64,000 nucleotides of DNA, taken from contig LNEU01000015.1 in the NCBI GenBank assembly GCA_001464355.1, forward strand, positions 62,001 through 126,000, read 5' to 3'. How positions within the stretch are numbered: position 1 is the first letter of the stretch; each line of letters begins with the position of its first letter. Shown here piece after piece: positions 6,946 to 17,292 of the stretch. Made by a program: the position numbers and the translations under genes. Source of the DNA: Burkholderiales bacterium Ga0077544. GTDB taxonomy: Bacteria > Pseudomonadota > Gammaproteobacteria > Burkholderiales > Burkholderiaceae_D. The notes below the pieces were generated by a model that was not told the origin of the DNA, did no database searches, and saw nothing but the letters and a program-made list of their open reading frames with translations.

Positions 6946-9747
6946 TTATTCAGTGGCAGGTGGATAAAATGGAATCTTCGGGCTGATGATATTGCCTTGG
7001 GCATACGCTATACCTATGCTTCTCAATTGTGTCAGCGTATCGTCATCGTCCACATGTTGCGCGATGGTTTCTACCCCCATTACGCCACTGATGTTTTGTA
7101 TCGCTTCTATCTTGGCGTAATCGACAGGGTCGTTCGCCATGCCCTTGATGTAACTGCCGTCAATTTTCAGAAAGTCCACATGCAAATGTTTGAGATACGC
7201 AAATGACGACATGCCGCTGCCAAAGTCATCGAGTGCGACCCGGCAACCCAGCGGCTTGAGTTTGCCGATGAAATTCAATGCACGTGTCAAATTAGTGATG
7301 GCTGTGGTCTCGGCAATCGCAAAACAGATAGAGTCAAACGGCAACGCATAGTGCGCGAATTGTTCCTTGATGAAATCGAGAAAGCTTTCATCATCCAGCG
7401 AACTGCCGGAAATCTTGACGAACATCAAATGAAGATTCTCGCTCGGCGCTTTCTTGATCGCGGCAGCTTGCTGTGCAAAAACGGTACGTATGATCCAGCG
7501 ATCGATGGTAGGCATGAAGTGATAGCGCTCAGCAGCTGGAAGGAAAGCCGAGTTAGGAATCAATTTGCCGGATTCATCCGCCATCACCAGACTTAATTCA
7601 TCAAAGGAAAAGTTTTTCTTGTCGGGTTGAATGCTGACGATGCGTTGGGACAGTAAATGGAAACGGTCGTTTTCGAACGCCTTCTGGATGCGTTCATTCC
7701 ATTTGATTTCGCCTTCACGTGCGGCGAGTAAATGATCTTCATGGCGGTAGATATGCACACGATTACGACCGGCGTCCTTTGCGATATAGCAAGCGGTGTC
7801 GGCTGCGCTTAACAGGTCGGGTAAAGAGAGCGCGTTAGTGCTGAAATTGACCAGGCCTATGCTGACGCCAATCGGGAATATTTTGTCTTGCCAGACGAAG
7901 TGGAAATCACAAATGGTTTGGCGCAGTTTTTCCGCGATGCGGATGGCTGATTCAGGCGAACAATTTTCCAGGAAGGCACCAAACTCATCGCCGCCGAGTC
8001 GCGCGAGCGTATCGCTTTCACGCACCAGCGGCTGCAGCAAGGCGGTGATTTGCCGCAGCAGTTCATCACCTGCGCTATGACCACAGGTGTCGTTGACGAT
8101 CTTGAATTGATCCAGATCCAGATACAGCAATGCATGCTGCTTGGATTGACGTGCGAGCGCATCAATAGCCAGTTCCAGCCTGCGTTCGAATTCACGGCGA
8201 TTGTATAAGCCGGTAAGCGGATCATGCGCAGCCTGATGCGATAACTGGATAGCAAGTTTGCGTGAATCGCTGACATCATGAAATACTAGTACGACGCCGA
8301 TAATCCGTCCATCGCGGTTGCGTATCGTGGCGGCTGAATCTTCCACTGCGTATTCAGTGCCGTCGCGACTGAGCAGCACGGTATCCTTGATCAGTTCGAC
8401 ATTGCTTTGCTGCGCCAGCACGAGTTCAACCGGATTAGGCACGGATTCACGTGTAAAGCCGTTGATAATCTTGAATACATGCGTCGACGGCAAACCTTGT
8501 GCTTCGATATTTTTCCATCCGGTCAGGTTTTCGGCGACATGATTCATGTATTCGATATTACCTAGATTGTCGGTTGTGATGACGGCATCAGCAATCGATT
8601 CAAGCGTCACCTGCGCACGTTCTTTTTCTGCGAACAAAACTGCCTGTGAGAGTTCACGATCGGATTCGTGCTGCTGCAGCGATGCAACCATGCTGTCGAA
8701 CGCACGAGCCAGCTGGCTGATTTCTTCCTTGCCGTATTTGATGCCGGTACGTGCATCCAGATCGCCGGCGGAGACTCTATCTGCTGTTTTGACCAGTGCC
8801 TTGACGCGTCGCAGAATAATCACGTCACCGACAAACCATGCCGCGAGCAAAGCCAGCAAGGCAATGATTGCCAACGTGGTCAGCTCCATCATTTGCAAAT
8901 AGTTGGCAGGTGCGATGATGTCCTTGATCGGGATGCCGATACTGACTTTGAAGTTGGAGATGGTATTGGTACCCACGGGCGCGAATGCATGCAAGCGGGC
9001 TATACCGTCCGCATCCGTGAGTTCAGAGGTGCCGAAGCCGACCTTGATCATGACGTCAAACAAGGATGGCGAGGCACGCGTGCCTATCCATTTGTCAGGG
9101 TCCGGCCGTCTGGCAATGATGGTGCCATTGCTATCCGCCGTGATCAGGACGGCACCGGCAGGTAATGCAATGTCACTGACAAAGCGATCCAGATAGTTCA
9201 AATCCAGCGCTGCAAAAAGCACGCTTTGTACGTTGCCGTTATTGTCAAACACTGGATACGTAAGATTAATCGCATGTTTGCGCAAGGCATTGCCGAATAC
9301 ATAATCGCCGGCGATAAATGTCTTGTCTTGTACAGCGCGTTTGAAATGCGGGCGATCCGCCACATTGAGTTTGCCATTTAAGGGCAAGGCGCTGCAATTG
9401 ACGTCACCATTAAGTTGAATCAGCCCGAAGTTGACGTAGCCATCATTCATTTTGAGAATTTTGGCCAGAAAATCGCTGCAGGTTTTTGTATCGGCGCGCA
9501 GTTCGGGCAGCGTCGAAAGCACACTCAATAACTGTTTGGTACCTTCGAGAGAACGTGCTTCACTGGTTGCGGCTAATTGGGTCAGCTGCTGCAGATTGTC
9601 TTCCGCCATATGCACGGCTTGTTGTCTTTCTTTCCATGCTCCGTACACTGTCAGAATGACGGGCGGCACGATTGCGAGCAACACTAAAACAAGCAAGCGC
9701 ACACGCAAGCTGTCGAAATTTAAATATGAGCTAAGCGGTTTGTTCAA
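6946..9747 (-). CDS. CACHE-HAMP-PAS-GGDEF-EAL sensor protein
   Basis: Membrane receptor of 933 residues for cyclic di-GMP signalling. In order: membrane segment (17-37), periplasmic CACHE-type ligand domain (about 50-275), second membrane segment (288-308), HAMP (about 305-365), PAS (about 375-495), GGDEF (about 500-670) and EAL-like domain (about 685-930). GGDEF at 585-589 is intact, and an RxxD inhibitory site (RESD) lies at 576-579, so it is probably an active, feedback-inhibited cyclase. The EAL part is degenerate: the EAL triplet reads FDEL near residue 715 and the late AEGVE-type glutamate appears replaced, although DDFGSG remains. It is therefore probably not a working phosphodiesterase. 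The start is TTG; no closer ATG fits. Confidence 0.9.
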   Translation of the reverse strand: MNKPLSSYLNFDSLRVRLLVLVLLAIVPPVILTVYGAWKERQQAVHMAEDNLQQLTQLAATSEARSLEGTKQLLSVLSTLPELRADTKTCSDFLAKILKMNDGYVNFGLIQLNGDVNCSALPLNGKLNVADRPHFKRAVQDKTFIAGDYVFGNALRKHAINLTYPVFDNNGNVQSVLFAALDLNYLDRFVSDIALPAGAVLITADSNGTIIARRPDPDKWIGTRASPSLFDVMIKVGFGTSELTDADGIARLHAFAPVGTNTISNFKVSIGIPIKDIIAPANYLQMMELTTLAIIALLALLAAWFVGDVIILRRVKALVKTADRVSAGDLDARTGIKYGKEEISQLARAFDSMVASLQQHESDRELSQAVLFAEKERAQVTLESIADAVITTDNLGNIEYMNHVAENLTGWKNIEAQGLPSTHVFKIINGFTRESVPNPVELVLAQQSNVELIKDTVLLSRDGTEYAVEDSAATIRNRDGRIIGVVLVFHDVSDSRKLAIQLSHQAAHDPLTGLYNRREFERRLELAIDALARQSKQHALLYLDLDQFKIVNDTCGHSAGDELLRQITALLQPLVRESDTLARLGGDEFGAFLENCSPESAIRIAEKLRQTICDFHFVWQDKIFPIGVSIGLVNFSTNALSLPDLLSAADTACYIAKDAGRNRVHIYRHEDHLLAAREGEIKWNERIQKAFENDRFHLLSQRIVSIQPDKKNFSFDELSLVMADESGKLIPNSAFLPAAERYHFMPTIDRWIIRTVFAQQAAAIKKAPSENLHLMFVKISGSSLDDESFLDFIKEQFAHYALPFDSICFAIAETTAITNLTRALNFIGKLKPLGCRVALDDFGSGMSSFAYLKHLHVDFLKIDGSYIKGMANDPVDYAKIEAIQNISGVMGVETIAQHVDDDDTLTQLRSIGIAYAQGNIISPKIPFYPPATE

Positions 9748-9969
9748 TGCGTGGACTTTTAAGATGACCGTCGATCAAAAAATGCGGCAGGTAAGCGAAG
9801 CCGACAGCCCTGACTGTGATGATAATGTCTGACTCGCGCCGCATATTTGCTCGCTTGTTGCCGCCATTCCACATTCCCAGATAATCAGACCTTGTCAGAC
9901 GGAAAGAGTTTCCTTAATAAAGCCGGTCGGCAAAAATTGCGTGCAGCCGTAGACTGCAATCAGCAGTTG

Positions 9970-10767
9970 TCAGACTGCGCGCCGCATTTTCTGGACGGTG
10001 TAATCCTTGACTTCTTTGGGAACCTTGACCAGTTTGACGATGGCTAAAGTGCAATTATCTGCTTTGCCGTTGACGGCGCGTTCCCGTGCTTTGGCGATCA
10101 GCATTTCACTGGCATTGCGGGGGGAATTCATCGCGATGGCCGCACCTAATTCTGCTTCATTAAAGTATCGCCACAGCCCGTCGCTGCACAGTAGAAAGGA
10201 ATCGCCAATTTTCAAACCATCGCGCCGGTTGATCGTGAGAGTGAAATCACTGCTGCTGCCTAGTACATTAACCAACAGATTGACCAGCAGCGGATCTTTG
10301 GCTTTGCTCTCGTCGAGCTTGTTTTCTGCTTTTAGCTGTTCGAAATACGTATGATCGGTGGTACGTTTCACGCAATTCGGACCTTCAAAGTAGTACAGGC
10401 GCGAATCACCAACGTGCGCCCAAATTGCGCTGTTCTCCGGTGTGATGATCAGAAGTACCACGGTGCTGTGCGGTTTTTTGTCGGAGGACATGGCCGATAG
10501 CTTGATCACAGTGTCGGCTTCTTTTGCAATGTTTTGCAGAATGTCTTCAACTGTATCTGTCAGCGGCGAAAAACGTTCAAAGATTTGCCTTGCGGTATTG
10601 ATAACCTGTTCTGCCGCGAGCGCACCCATATTGCCCATGCCATCCGCCACAACGGCCATCATGTAGCCAGGCGCTTTGGGCGCGGCAAACAAGGCGGTTC
10701 TATCTTGTTGTTCTGCGCGATCGCCAATATGCTGGCCGGTTCCTGCTTCTATCTTGTATTGGCTCAT
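9970..10767 (-). CDS. PP2C-type serine/threonine protein phosphatase
   Basis: Soluble protein of 265 residues that removes phosphate from serine or threonine. It has the full PP2C metal-binding set: GDRxxQQD near residues 15-22, VADGMG at 40-45, HVGDSR at 118-123, CSDGLW near 195 and an ADN motif near the C-terminus. In this family two metal ions held by these aspartates activate water. Stand-alone bacterial versions usually pair with a Hanks-type kinase or with type VI secretion genes; none is present nearby. It lies upstream of the CACHE-GGDEF gene on the same strand with a 222-base gap. The substrate is unknown. Confidence 0.9.
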   Translation of the reverse strand: MSQYKIEAGTGQHIGDRAEQQDRTALFAAPKAPGYMMAVVADGMGNMGALAAEQVINTARQIFERFSPLTDTVEDILQNIAKEADTVIKLSAMSSDKKPHSTVVLLIITPENSAIWAHVGDSRLYYFEGPNCVKRTTDHTYFEQLKAENKLDESKAKDPLLVNLLVNVLGSSSDFTLTINRRDGLKIGDSFLLCSDGLWRYFNEAELGAAIAMNSPRNASEMLIAKARERAVNGKADNCTLAIVKLVKVPKEVKDYTVQKMRRAV

Positions 10768-11060
10768 ACGTCTGGGTGGATTAAACTATGCGGATAAATT
10801 GTTGCGTTTGATTATTGCATGCACGATTGGCAGGCAGTCAAAGGCAGCCCTTTTAAATTGTAAGAATTTTTTACAATTGGGTTTATTTGTATTTATGACA
10901 TAAAAACAAGCGACTCTATGTGTGTGGCTGGTTTTACACGCAGAATCAGTCGCTTTTGTAGATATTTTGCTACGGCGACATCGGGAGGCTTCGGTTTCGT
11001 TTTGTGGCAGACACGAGGATGTATCTTCATTGAACTGCAATATCGCTCAAGAATGACAAT

Positions 11061-11267
11061 ATGACTATGAGTTCTCCGCAAGCTATTCACCAACGTATTG
11101 TTGAACTTGAAGTTGAGCATCGCGACCTCGATGAAGTGATCGAGACGCTTATTCGCGATGGGCGGCATGAAGAGTTACAATTGCGTCGTTTGAAAAAGCG
11201 CAAGTTGCAATTAAAGGACAACATCACCTTGCTCAAAATGCAGCTGATTCCGGATATACCTGCTTAG
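11061..11267 (+). CDS. YdcH-like small coiled-coil protein (DUF465)
   Basis: A 68-residue protein of the DUF465/YdcH family, whose function is not known. It is one charged helical hairpin. The stretch LRRLKKRKLQLKDNI near residue 45 is the conserved family core. The start could be 11061 or the ATG six bases later, and no strong ribosome site marks either. It lies divergent from the PP2C gene, and about 140 bases upstream of the helicase on the same strand. Confidence 0.8.
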   Translation: MTMSSPQAIHQRIVELEVEHRDLDEVIETLIRDGRHEELQLRRLKKRKLQLKDNITLLKMQLIPDIPA

Positions 11268-11410
11268 GTATCTGCCTGAGCGGCGGATAGCGATTGAGCA
11301 GGTGCCACGCAATCTGCATACTCGTAAACTTTCATTTTTTCTTCTCTCTGCACGCCTGCGTTGCCAGGTGCAGAAATCTCGTCGTTTAACGCATTACCCA
11401 AAACTTTATT

Positions 11411-13441
11411 TTGACCGCCGAAATCGCCGCAGTGCCTGCTGGAGCCACCTCGGCTTCCAGAAAAGTCGCCACCCATGATGCCGAAATCGATCAGCTATTT
11501 GGTGTAGATAGCCCATTGGGGCATGCGGTCGGCGGCTTTCGTCCGCGTCAATCGCAAACCGAGATGGCCAAGGCAATTGCGAATGCAATTGCCAATCAAA
11601 ATACGCTGATCGCGGAAGCCGGTACCGGCACCGGTAAAACCTTTGCTTATCTGGTGCCATCTTTGCTTTGGGGTGGCAAGGTCATTATTTCGACCGGCAC
11701 CAAGAACTTGCAGGATCAACTTTTCCTGCGTGATATTCCTACTGTGCGCAAAGCGTTAGGCGCACCGGTTTCGGTGGCCTTGCTCAAAGGTCGTGCCAAC
11801 TACGTTTGTCACTTTCATCTCGAACGCACACTGCAGAATGGCCGACTGACATCGCGCGACGATGTAGGTTATTTACGCGAAATTTCGCGCTTCATGAAAA
11901 CGACCAGTTCCGGCGATAAGGCCGAGCTGTCAAAAGTGCCGGAAACCGCATTGGTCTGGAATCTCGTTACGTCGACCCGTGATACCTGTATGGGAGCCGA
12001 GTGCCAGTATTACCAGGATTGCTTTGTGATGAAGGCGCGCAAGGAAGCGCAGCAGGCCGATGTCGTTGTGGTCAATCATCATTTGTTCTTCGCTGATGTG
12101 GCGTTAAAAGATACCGGCGTTGCTGAATTGCTGCCATCGGCTAACACGATTATTTTCGATGAAGCGCATCAATTGCCGGAGACGGCGACATTGTTCTTTG
12201 GCGATACGATTTCGACGTCGAATGTGCTGGAGTTATGTCGCGATGTATTGGCGGAAGGGCTGTCCCATGCGCGTGACGGGGCTGACTGGGCTGCAGTCGT
12301 GACGCCAGTAGAGCGTGCGGCACGCGATTTGCGCCTGACTTTCCCGCAGGATATTGTGCGTTTGGCGGTCAATCAGATCGCACCTTCCAGTCCGTTTTTT
12401 CCTGCGTTGGAAACCTTGAAAGAGCAGTTGGATGGCATGATTGCCGTCTTGCAAAAACAGGCTGAACGCGCTGAAACGATAGAGCAATGTCGCGTGCGCG
12501 GAATCGAAATTGCGACCCGACTGGACGCGTGGAATAAGCCAAAAGGCGAGGTCATCATCGGCCAGGAAAGTGTGCTTTGGGTTGAGGCATTTTCTTCTTC
12601 GCTGCAACTGCACCAGACTCCGCTGTCGATTGCGCCTATTTTCAACAAGCAGCGCGAAGGTGTGCCGCGCACCTGGATCTTTACTTCCGCAACGCTGGCG
12701 GTAAAAAACGATTTCAATCATTACAGTGCGCAAATGGGTTTGTGGAACGAGCCTGCGCATTCGTGGCCGAGTCCGTTCGACTATGACAGCCAGGGCTTGC
12801 TGTATGTGCCCACCGGATTGCCGCAACCGAATTCACCCGAATACACCGACGCAGTCATTGACGCGGCGTTGCCTGTGATCGAGGCAGCTGGTGGTGGCGC
12901 GTTTTTATTGTGCACAACAATACGCGCGGTGAATCGCGCAGCAGAGCGCTTGCGCGAAGAATTTGAACGCAGGAAATTGCCATTTCCTTTGATGGTGCAG
13001 GGCGAGGCGGGGCGCACTGAATTGCTGGACCGTTTCCGCGCAGCCGGCAATGCAGTATTGATAGGCAGCCAAAGCTTCTGGGAGGGTGTCGATGTACGCG
13101 GCGATGCACTATCGCTGGTGATTATCGACAAATTGCCTTTCTCGCCGCCGGATGATCCGGTACTTGCGGCGCGCATAGAAGCGCTGGAGCGCAAGGGCAT
13201 GAACGGTTTCATGCATCATCAATTGCCGGCTGCAATTATCAACTTGAAGCAGGGCGCGGGACGTCTGATACGCGATGAAACCGACCGTGGCGTGCTGATG
13301 ATTTGCGATCCGCGCCTGATTTCCAAGCCCTACGGCAAACGGATATGGCAAAGTCTGCCTTCGTTCAAGAGAACCCGCGAACTCGATATGGTGCGCACGT
13401 TTTTTGCATCGACTGTTGTGGTGGCGGAGGATGTAGAGTAA
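11411..13441 (+). CDS. DinG/YoaA-family ATP-dependent DNA helicase
   Basis: XPD-like superfamily 2 helicase of 676 residues, closest in plan to E. coli YoaA. It unwinds DNA 5' to 3' and in the family acts in repair of blocked forks or R-loops. Walker A (GTGTGKT) is at 71-77 and the DEAH box at 250-253. Four cysteines at 133, 193, 198 and 204 fit the iron-sulfur cluster ligands. C-terminal motifs include GSQSFWEGVDV and an arginine-finger QGAGRLIR. The start is a TTG at 11411; no in-frame ATG lies near the N-terminus. It is transcribed in the same direction as surE, about 90 bases upstream. Confidence 0.9.
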   Translation: MTAEIAAVPAGATSASRKVATHDAEIDQLFGVDSPLGHAVGGFRPRQSQTEMAKAIANAIANQNTLIAEAGTGTGKTFAYLVPSLLWGGKVIISTGTKNLQDQLFLRDIPTVRKALGAPVSVALLKGRANYVCHFHLERTLQNGRLTSRDDVGYLREISRFMKTTSSGDKAELSKVPETALVWNLVTSTRDTCMGAECQYYQDCFVMKARKEAQQADVVVVNHHLFFADVALKDTGVAELLPSANTIIFDEAHQLPETATLFFGDTISTSNVLELCRDVLAEGLSHARDGADWAAVVTPVERAARDLRLTFPQDIVRLAVNQIAPSSPFFPALETLKEQLDGMIAVLQKQAERAETIEQCRVRGIEIATRLDAWNKPKGEVIIGQESVLWVEAFSSSLQLHQTPLSIAPIFNKQREGVPRTWIFTSATLAVKNDFNHYSAQMGLWNEPAHSWPSPFDYDSQGLLYVPTGLPQPNSPEYTDAVIDAALPVIEAAGGGAFLLCTTIRAVNRAAERLREEFERRKLPFPLMVQGEAGRTELLDRFRAAGNAVLIGSQSFWEGVDVRGDALSLVIIDKLPFSPPDDPVLAARIEALERKGMNGFMHHQLPAAIINLKQGAGRLIRDETDRGVLMICDPRLISKPYGKRIWQSLPSFKRTRELDMVRTFFASTVVVAEDVE

Positions 13442-13532
13442 GGATTAAGCTGGCTGCGATTATCTGCCCGGCAACCTTGCTTCCCGTGAAAGCTTGTTCA
13501 GAAAGCGGTATTGCTTCAGGTAAAATTCACCC

Positions 13533-14282
13533 ATGAAAATTCTTATTAGTAATGACGACGGCTATCTTGCGCCCGGACTGATCGCTTTGGCCGAGGTGCT
13601 GGCGCCGATTGCCGATATTGTCGTTGTTGCGCCGGACAGTAATCGTTCCGGCAGCTCTAATTCCCTGACCTTGGATAGGCCGCTGTCCGTCTATCAAGCG
13701 GCTAACGGTTTTTACTTCATCAATGGCACGCCATCTGATTGTGTCCACATTGCGCTGACCGGCATCATGACCTTCCGGCCTGACTTGATTGTGTCTGGTA
13801 TTAATCAGGGACAAAATATGGGCGACGACACGCTGTATTCCGGCACTGTGGCGGCGGCGACGGAAGGGCATCTATTTGGCATTCCGGCGATCGCCTTTTC
13901 GCAAGTGGATAAAGGGTGGGCAGAAATCAAGTCGGCTGCGCGGGTGGCGCGCGATATTGTCGAGCGTTGCGCAGAGCGCCGTTTCGAGGAACTGGCTGAG
14001 AATTTCTTGTTGAACGTCAATATTCCCAATTTACCGTATGAACAACTGCAGCCTGCAGTTGCTACCCGCCTTGGTAAACGTCATCAGTCGGAAGCCGTGA
14101 TCAAGACGCAAGATCCAAGTGGACGGGATATCTATTGGATCGGTCCTTCCGGTAGTCAAAAAGATGCAAGTGAAGGCACCGATTTCCATGCGACGGCCGC
14201 CGGTCATGTATCGATCACGCCTTTACAAATTGATTTGACACATAATGCGCAACTCGCCGTGTTGAAGAAAGTGTTGGCATGA
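13533..14282 (+). CDS. surE: 5'/3'-nucleotidase SurE
   Basis: Metal-dependent phosphatase of 249 residues that removes phosphate from nucleoside monophosphates and is tied to stationary-phase survival. It starts with the family's [10 protein letters not shown], in which the two aspartates (8 and 9) bind the metal. SGINQGQN near residue 90 and [10 protein letters not shown] near 108 complete the active site. It opens the classic surE-pcm-nlpD-rpoS group. Its stop codon overlaps the pcm start by four bases (ATGA), indicating translational coupling. Confidence 0.96.
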   Translation: MKILISNDDGYLAPGLIALAEVLAPIADIVVVAPDSNRSGSSNSLTLDRPLSVYQAANGFYFINGTPSDCVHIALTGIMTFRPDLIVSGINQGQNMGDDTLYSGTVAAATEGHLFGIPAIAFSQVDKGWAEIKSAARVARDIVERCAERRFEELAENFLLNVNIPNLPYEQLQPAVATRLGKRHQSEAVIKTQDPSGRDIYWIGPSGSQKDASEGTDFHATAAGHVSITPLQIDLTHNAQLAVLKKVLA

Positions 14283-15178
14283 CGGACAAGGCGAAGCGTT
14301 TCCCCCTGTCGCTTTCATCGATTGCGGAGAAAGCACCACGCAACGGTGCTCGTAGTGAGCCACACCGCAATACCAGCGGAAAAACCGCTACGCCGCAAAC
14401 GGCCACACTGAATGCTTCGCGTCATGCGGCGAGTCCCGTTGCACGAATAGCATCAAGTCCGGCAACCACAAACCGCCACACGCAGACTTCCCATAGCGCC
14501 GCGGCGCCTTCCACTGGCAGTCGTGCCGCGCCACTGGTTTCCGACGCGATACGCAAGGCAATGACGGCACGCGTGGCCAAACAGGGTGTAAAGGACAGCA
14601 AGGTACTGGCCGCAATGGAGGCAGTGCCGCGTCATTTGTTCATGGAGCCGGCCTTGGCGAGTCAGGCGTATATCGACGCATCCTTGCCTATTGGCTATCA
14701 CCAAACAATTTCGCAACCCTATATCGTTGCAAGAATGATTGAGGTCATGCGGAACAATAGCAATGCAGGCGTACTCAATCGCGTGTTGGAAATCGGTACC
14801 GGTTGCGGTTATCAGGCTGCAGTGTTGTCGCTAGTGGCGAAGGAAGTCTATTCCATCGAACGCATCAGGGGTTTGCACGAGCTGGCCAAGACCAACTTGA
14901 GGCCCATGCGTGTAGCAAACATCCGCTTGCATTACGGAGATGGTATGCTTGGCCTGCCGCAGGCAGCCCCGTTTGACGGCATTATTTTAGCCGCTGCCGG
15001 ACTGGAAGTGCCGCAGGCCTTGCTGGAACAAATGACGATAGGCGGTCGCCTGGTTGCCCCGGTAGGGGACAGGCATCAGGTTCTGCAATTGATAGAACGT
15101 GTCAGCAAATTTGAATGGAAAAGTTCGACGCTGGAGGATTGCCATTTTGTGCCGCTCCGTCCAGGTACCGTAACGTGA
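14279..15178 (+). CDS. pcm: Protein-L-isoaspartate O-methyltransferase
   Basis: Repair enzyme that methylates isoaspartyl residues in aged proteins with S-adenosylmethionine. The catalytic core begins near residue 85, with [11 protein letters not shown] at 121-131 and the SAM-binding EIGTGCGYQ at 171-179. At 299 residues it is about 85 longer than the usual enzyme. The extra N-terminus is rich in Ala, Ser, Thr, Arg and Pro, with no recognised domain. The start overlaps surE by four bases, so the extension is probably truly translated; internal in-frame starts are possible. nlpD follows 45 bases later. Confidence 0.94.
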   Translation: MTDKAKRFPLSLSSIAEKAPRNGARSEPHRNTSGKTATPQTATLNASRHAASPVARIASSPATTNRHTQTSHSAAAPSTGSRAAPLVSDAIRKAMTARVAKQGVKDSKVLAAMEAVPRHLFMEPALASQAYIDASLPIGYHQTISQPYIVARMIEVMRNNSNAGVLNRVLEIGTGCGYQAAVLSLVAKEVYSIERIRGLHELAKTNLRPMRVANIRLHYGDGMLGLPQAAPFDGIILAAAGLEVPQALLEQMTIGGRLVAPVGDRHQVLQLIERVSKFEWKSSTLEDCHFVPLRPGTVT

Positions 15179-15223
15179 ACTCTGCGAACTAACATCGCTA
15201 AAAAATAATTGAACGTAAAGAGA

Positions 15224-16114
15224 ATGAATAAAATTCGACTCACCTTGTTGGCATTGCTCGTTGGCTCCTTAGCCGCCTGCGGTACGCCCCACCGCGCTGC
15301 CCCGGTTACAGAACGCACGATAGGCAGCACCACGATTGCAAAAACATCGGCGGAAGACCGTAATTTCTATACAGTGAAAAAGGGTGACACCTTGTACCGT
15401 ATTGCACTGGATTTCGGTCAAAGTTACAGCGAACTGGTGACATGGAATAAATTGGCCAATCCAAACGACATCAAGGTCGATCAGGTGCTGCGGGTGGCGC
15501 CGCCGGAATCTTCGTCAGCCCGCAGTAGTGGCAGTAGCGGTGCGCAAATCGGTGCGATTGCGACGTCTCCTGGCACCGAGGCACGGACTTTATCGACGCC
15601 TCCTTCAATGACTAACGGCAATAAAACGGCTCCGCGCGGTGAAAAACGTCCATATTCCGACAGCAATCTGGCTGAAATGCAGAAGTCGGAAAGTGCAGTG
15701 GCCGCTGCACCAGCCAAACCAGCTGAAACTCCCGCAGCTTCCGATGACGAAACAGTATCCTGGATGTGGCCAGCTGAAGGCAAAGTCATTGCGACTTTCG
15801 ATGACAACAAAAAAGGTATCGATATTGCAGGTAAATCCGGGCAGCAGGTATTGGCCGCCGGCTCCGGAAAAGTGATGTATGCCGGCAGCGGAATTCGTGG
15901 CTACGGTAATTTGGTCATTGTCAAACACACGAGCACCTTGTTGTCTGCCTACGCGCACAACAAGGCGATTCATGTGAAAGAAGGTCAGAATGTCAGCAAA
16001 GGGCAAAAAATTGCCGACATGGGCGACTCGGATGCAGATGCAGTCAAACTGCATTTTGAAATTCGCCAGCAAGGCAAGCCCGTCGATCCATCCAAGTTTT
16101 TACCAAGCCGCTAA
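15224..16114 (+). CDS. nlpD: NlpD-like lipoprotein, LysM and degenerate M23 domain
   Basis: Outer-membrane lipoprotein of 296 residues that probably activates a cell-separation amidase (AmiC) rather than cutting peptidoglycan itself. A signal peptide ends at lipobox LAAC with Cys19. LysM spans about 48-92, then a Ser/Pro/Ala linker, then the LytM/M23 domain (about 180-296). Two zinc ligands are changed: the HxxxD position reads K196...D200 and the HLH motif reads KLH at 275-277. This loss is characteristic of NlpD and EnvC. Start placed at the ATG, not the TTG five codons earlier, because the signal peptide begins MNKIR. The stop shares one base with the rpoS start. In E. coli a main rpoS promoter lies inside nlpD. 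Confidence 0.94.
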   Translation: MNKIRLTLLALLVGSLAACGTPHRAAPVTERTIGSTTIAKTSAEDRNFYTVKKGDTLYRIALDFGQSYSELVTWNKLANPNDIKVDQVLRVAPPESSSARSSGSSGAQIGAIATSPGTEARTLSTPPSMTNGNKTAPRGEKRPYSDSNLAEMQKSESAVAAAPAKPAETPAASDDETVSWMWPAEGKVIATFDDNKKGIDIAGKSGQQVLAAGSGKVMYAGSGIRGYGNLVIVKHTSTLLSAYAHNKAIHVKEGQNVSKGQKIADMGDSDADAVKLHFEIRQQGKPVDPSKFLPSR

Positions 16115-17160
16115 TGACACATAACCGGAATGCAAAGGCAGACGACGAGGAAAACGCGGAGCTCGCGTCACCAGCGCTATCTTTTCATTCCGCTGATGAC
16201 GAAAGTGACGAGGACGTCGATGAAGATGTCGAATCCGCCGATGTCGATGAGCCAACTGAGAACGTTGTTGCAGCGGTCGAAGTCGCCGGCATAGATGAGC
16301 TGAAAAAGGTTCTGTCGACTGAACTCTCTACCGATGCTACCCAACATTACCTGAATCAGATCGGTACACGTCCCTTGCTGACTGTGCCGGAAGAAGTGCA
16401 CTTTGCGACGTTGGCCAAACAGGGCAATTTCGAAGCACGCCAGAAAATGATTGAGCACAATCTACGGCTGGTAGTGTCTATTGCCAAGCACTATGTCAAT
16501 CGTGGCGTGGTTTTGCTTGACCTCATTGAAGAGGGTAATCTGGGTTTGATGCGCGCTATCGATAAATTCGAGCCGGAGCGCGGTTTTCGTTTTTCTACTT
16601 ACGCGACCTGGTGGATACGTCAAAGCATAGAGCGCGCGATCATGAACCAGGCGCGTACCGTTCGTTTGCCTGTGCATGTGGTGCGAGAGTTGAATCAAAC
16701 GCTGCGCGCAAAATTTCACCTCGAAGCACAACATCATGACGGCAAGGATGCAACGGCCGAAGATATTGCACATCTGGTCGAGCGTAGTGTAGAAGATGTG
16801 CAGGATATTCTGGCTTTGTCCGAACATGCCAGCTCGCTGGATGCGCCGTTGGATGGCGATCCTCAATCTAGTCTGCTGGATCTGCTGCAAGGCGATCATG
16901 CCAACGATCCCGATGCGGTGGCCGAACATCATGAAATGGCAGTGCTGGTGCGTGACTGGCTGGATAAATTGCCGGATAAGCAGCGTCTCGTGATAACGCG
17001 TCGCTTTGGTCTTGATAATGACGACCCTGCTACTCTGGAAGAGTTGGCAATAGAAATGCATGTCACGCGCGAGCGGGTCAGGCAAATTCAGCAGGAGGCA
17101 TTGGTCAAGCTGAAGCGCACCTTGACCAAGACAGGCGTCGGCAAAGATTCGCTGTTTTAG
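16114..17160 (+). CDS. rpoS: RNA polymerase sigma factor RpoS
   Basis: Stationary-phase and general-stress sigma factor of 348 residues. Region 1.2 ([11 protein letters not shown] near 75) is followed by region 2 ([12 protein letters not shown], then [14 protein letters not shown] and [17 protein letters not shown]), region 3, and region 4 with the helix-turn-helix [15 protein letters not shown] near the end. The first 60 residues are unusually acidic, with many Asp and Glu, a feature seen in other betaproteobacterial RpoS. It overlaps nlpD by one base (TAATG), so it is translationally linked, and E. coli-type control from inside nlpD is plausible. Hfq, the usual partner for rpoS regulation by small RNAs, is encoded at 28623. 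Confidence 0.96.
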   Translation: MTHNRNAKADDEENAELASPALSFHSADDESDEDVDEDVESADVDEPTENVVAAVEVAGIDELKKVLSTELSTDATQHYLNQIGTRPLLTVPEEVHFATLAKQGNFEARQKMIEHNLRLVVSIAKHYVNRGVVLLDLIEEGNLGLMRAIDKFEPERGFRFSTYATWWIRQSIERAIMNQARTVRLPVHVVRELNQTLRAKFHLEAQHHDGKDATAEDIAHLVERSVEDVQDILALSEHASSLDAPLDGDPQSSLLDLLQGDHANDPDAVAEHHEMAVLVRDWLDKLPDKQRLVITRRFGLDNDDPATLEELAIEMHVTRERVRQIQQEALVKLKRTLTKTGVGKDSLF

Positions 17161-17292
17161 TGCAAGTGAATGACGCTGGATTTGCCGCGAATGCGCGGCA
17201 GTTTGCTATCATCCGTTTTCTTTTGACACCTCTCTTCCTATTTTTTAATGCAAGTCCGGCATAGCCTGGCTCGCTCATCTGATTCAATCCCT

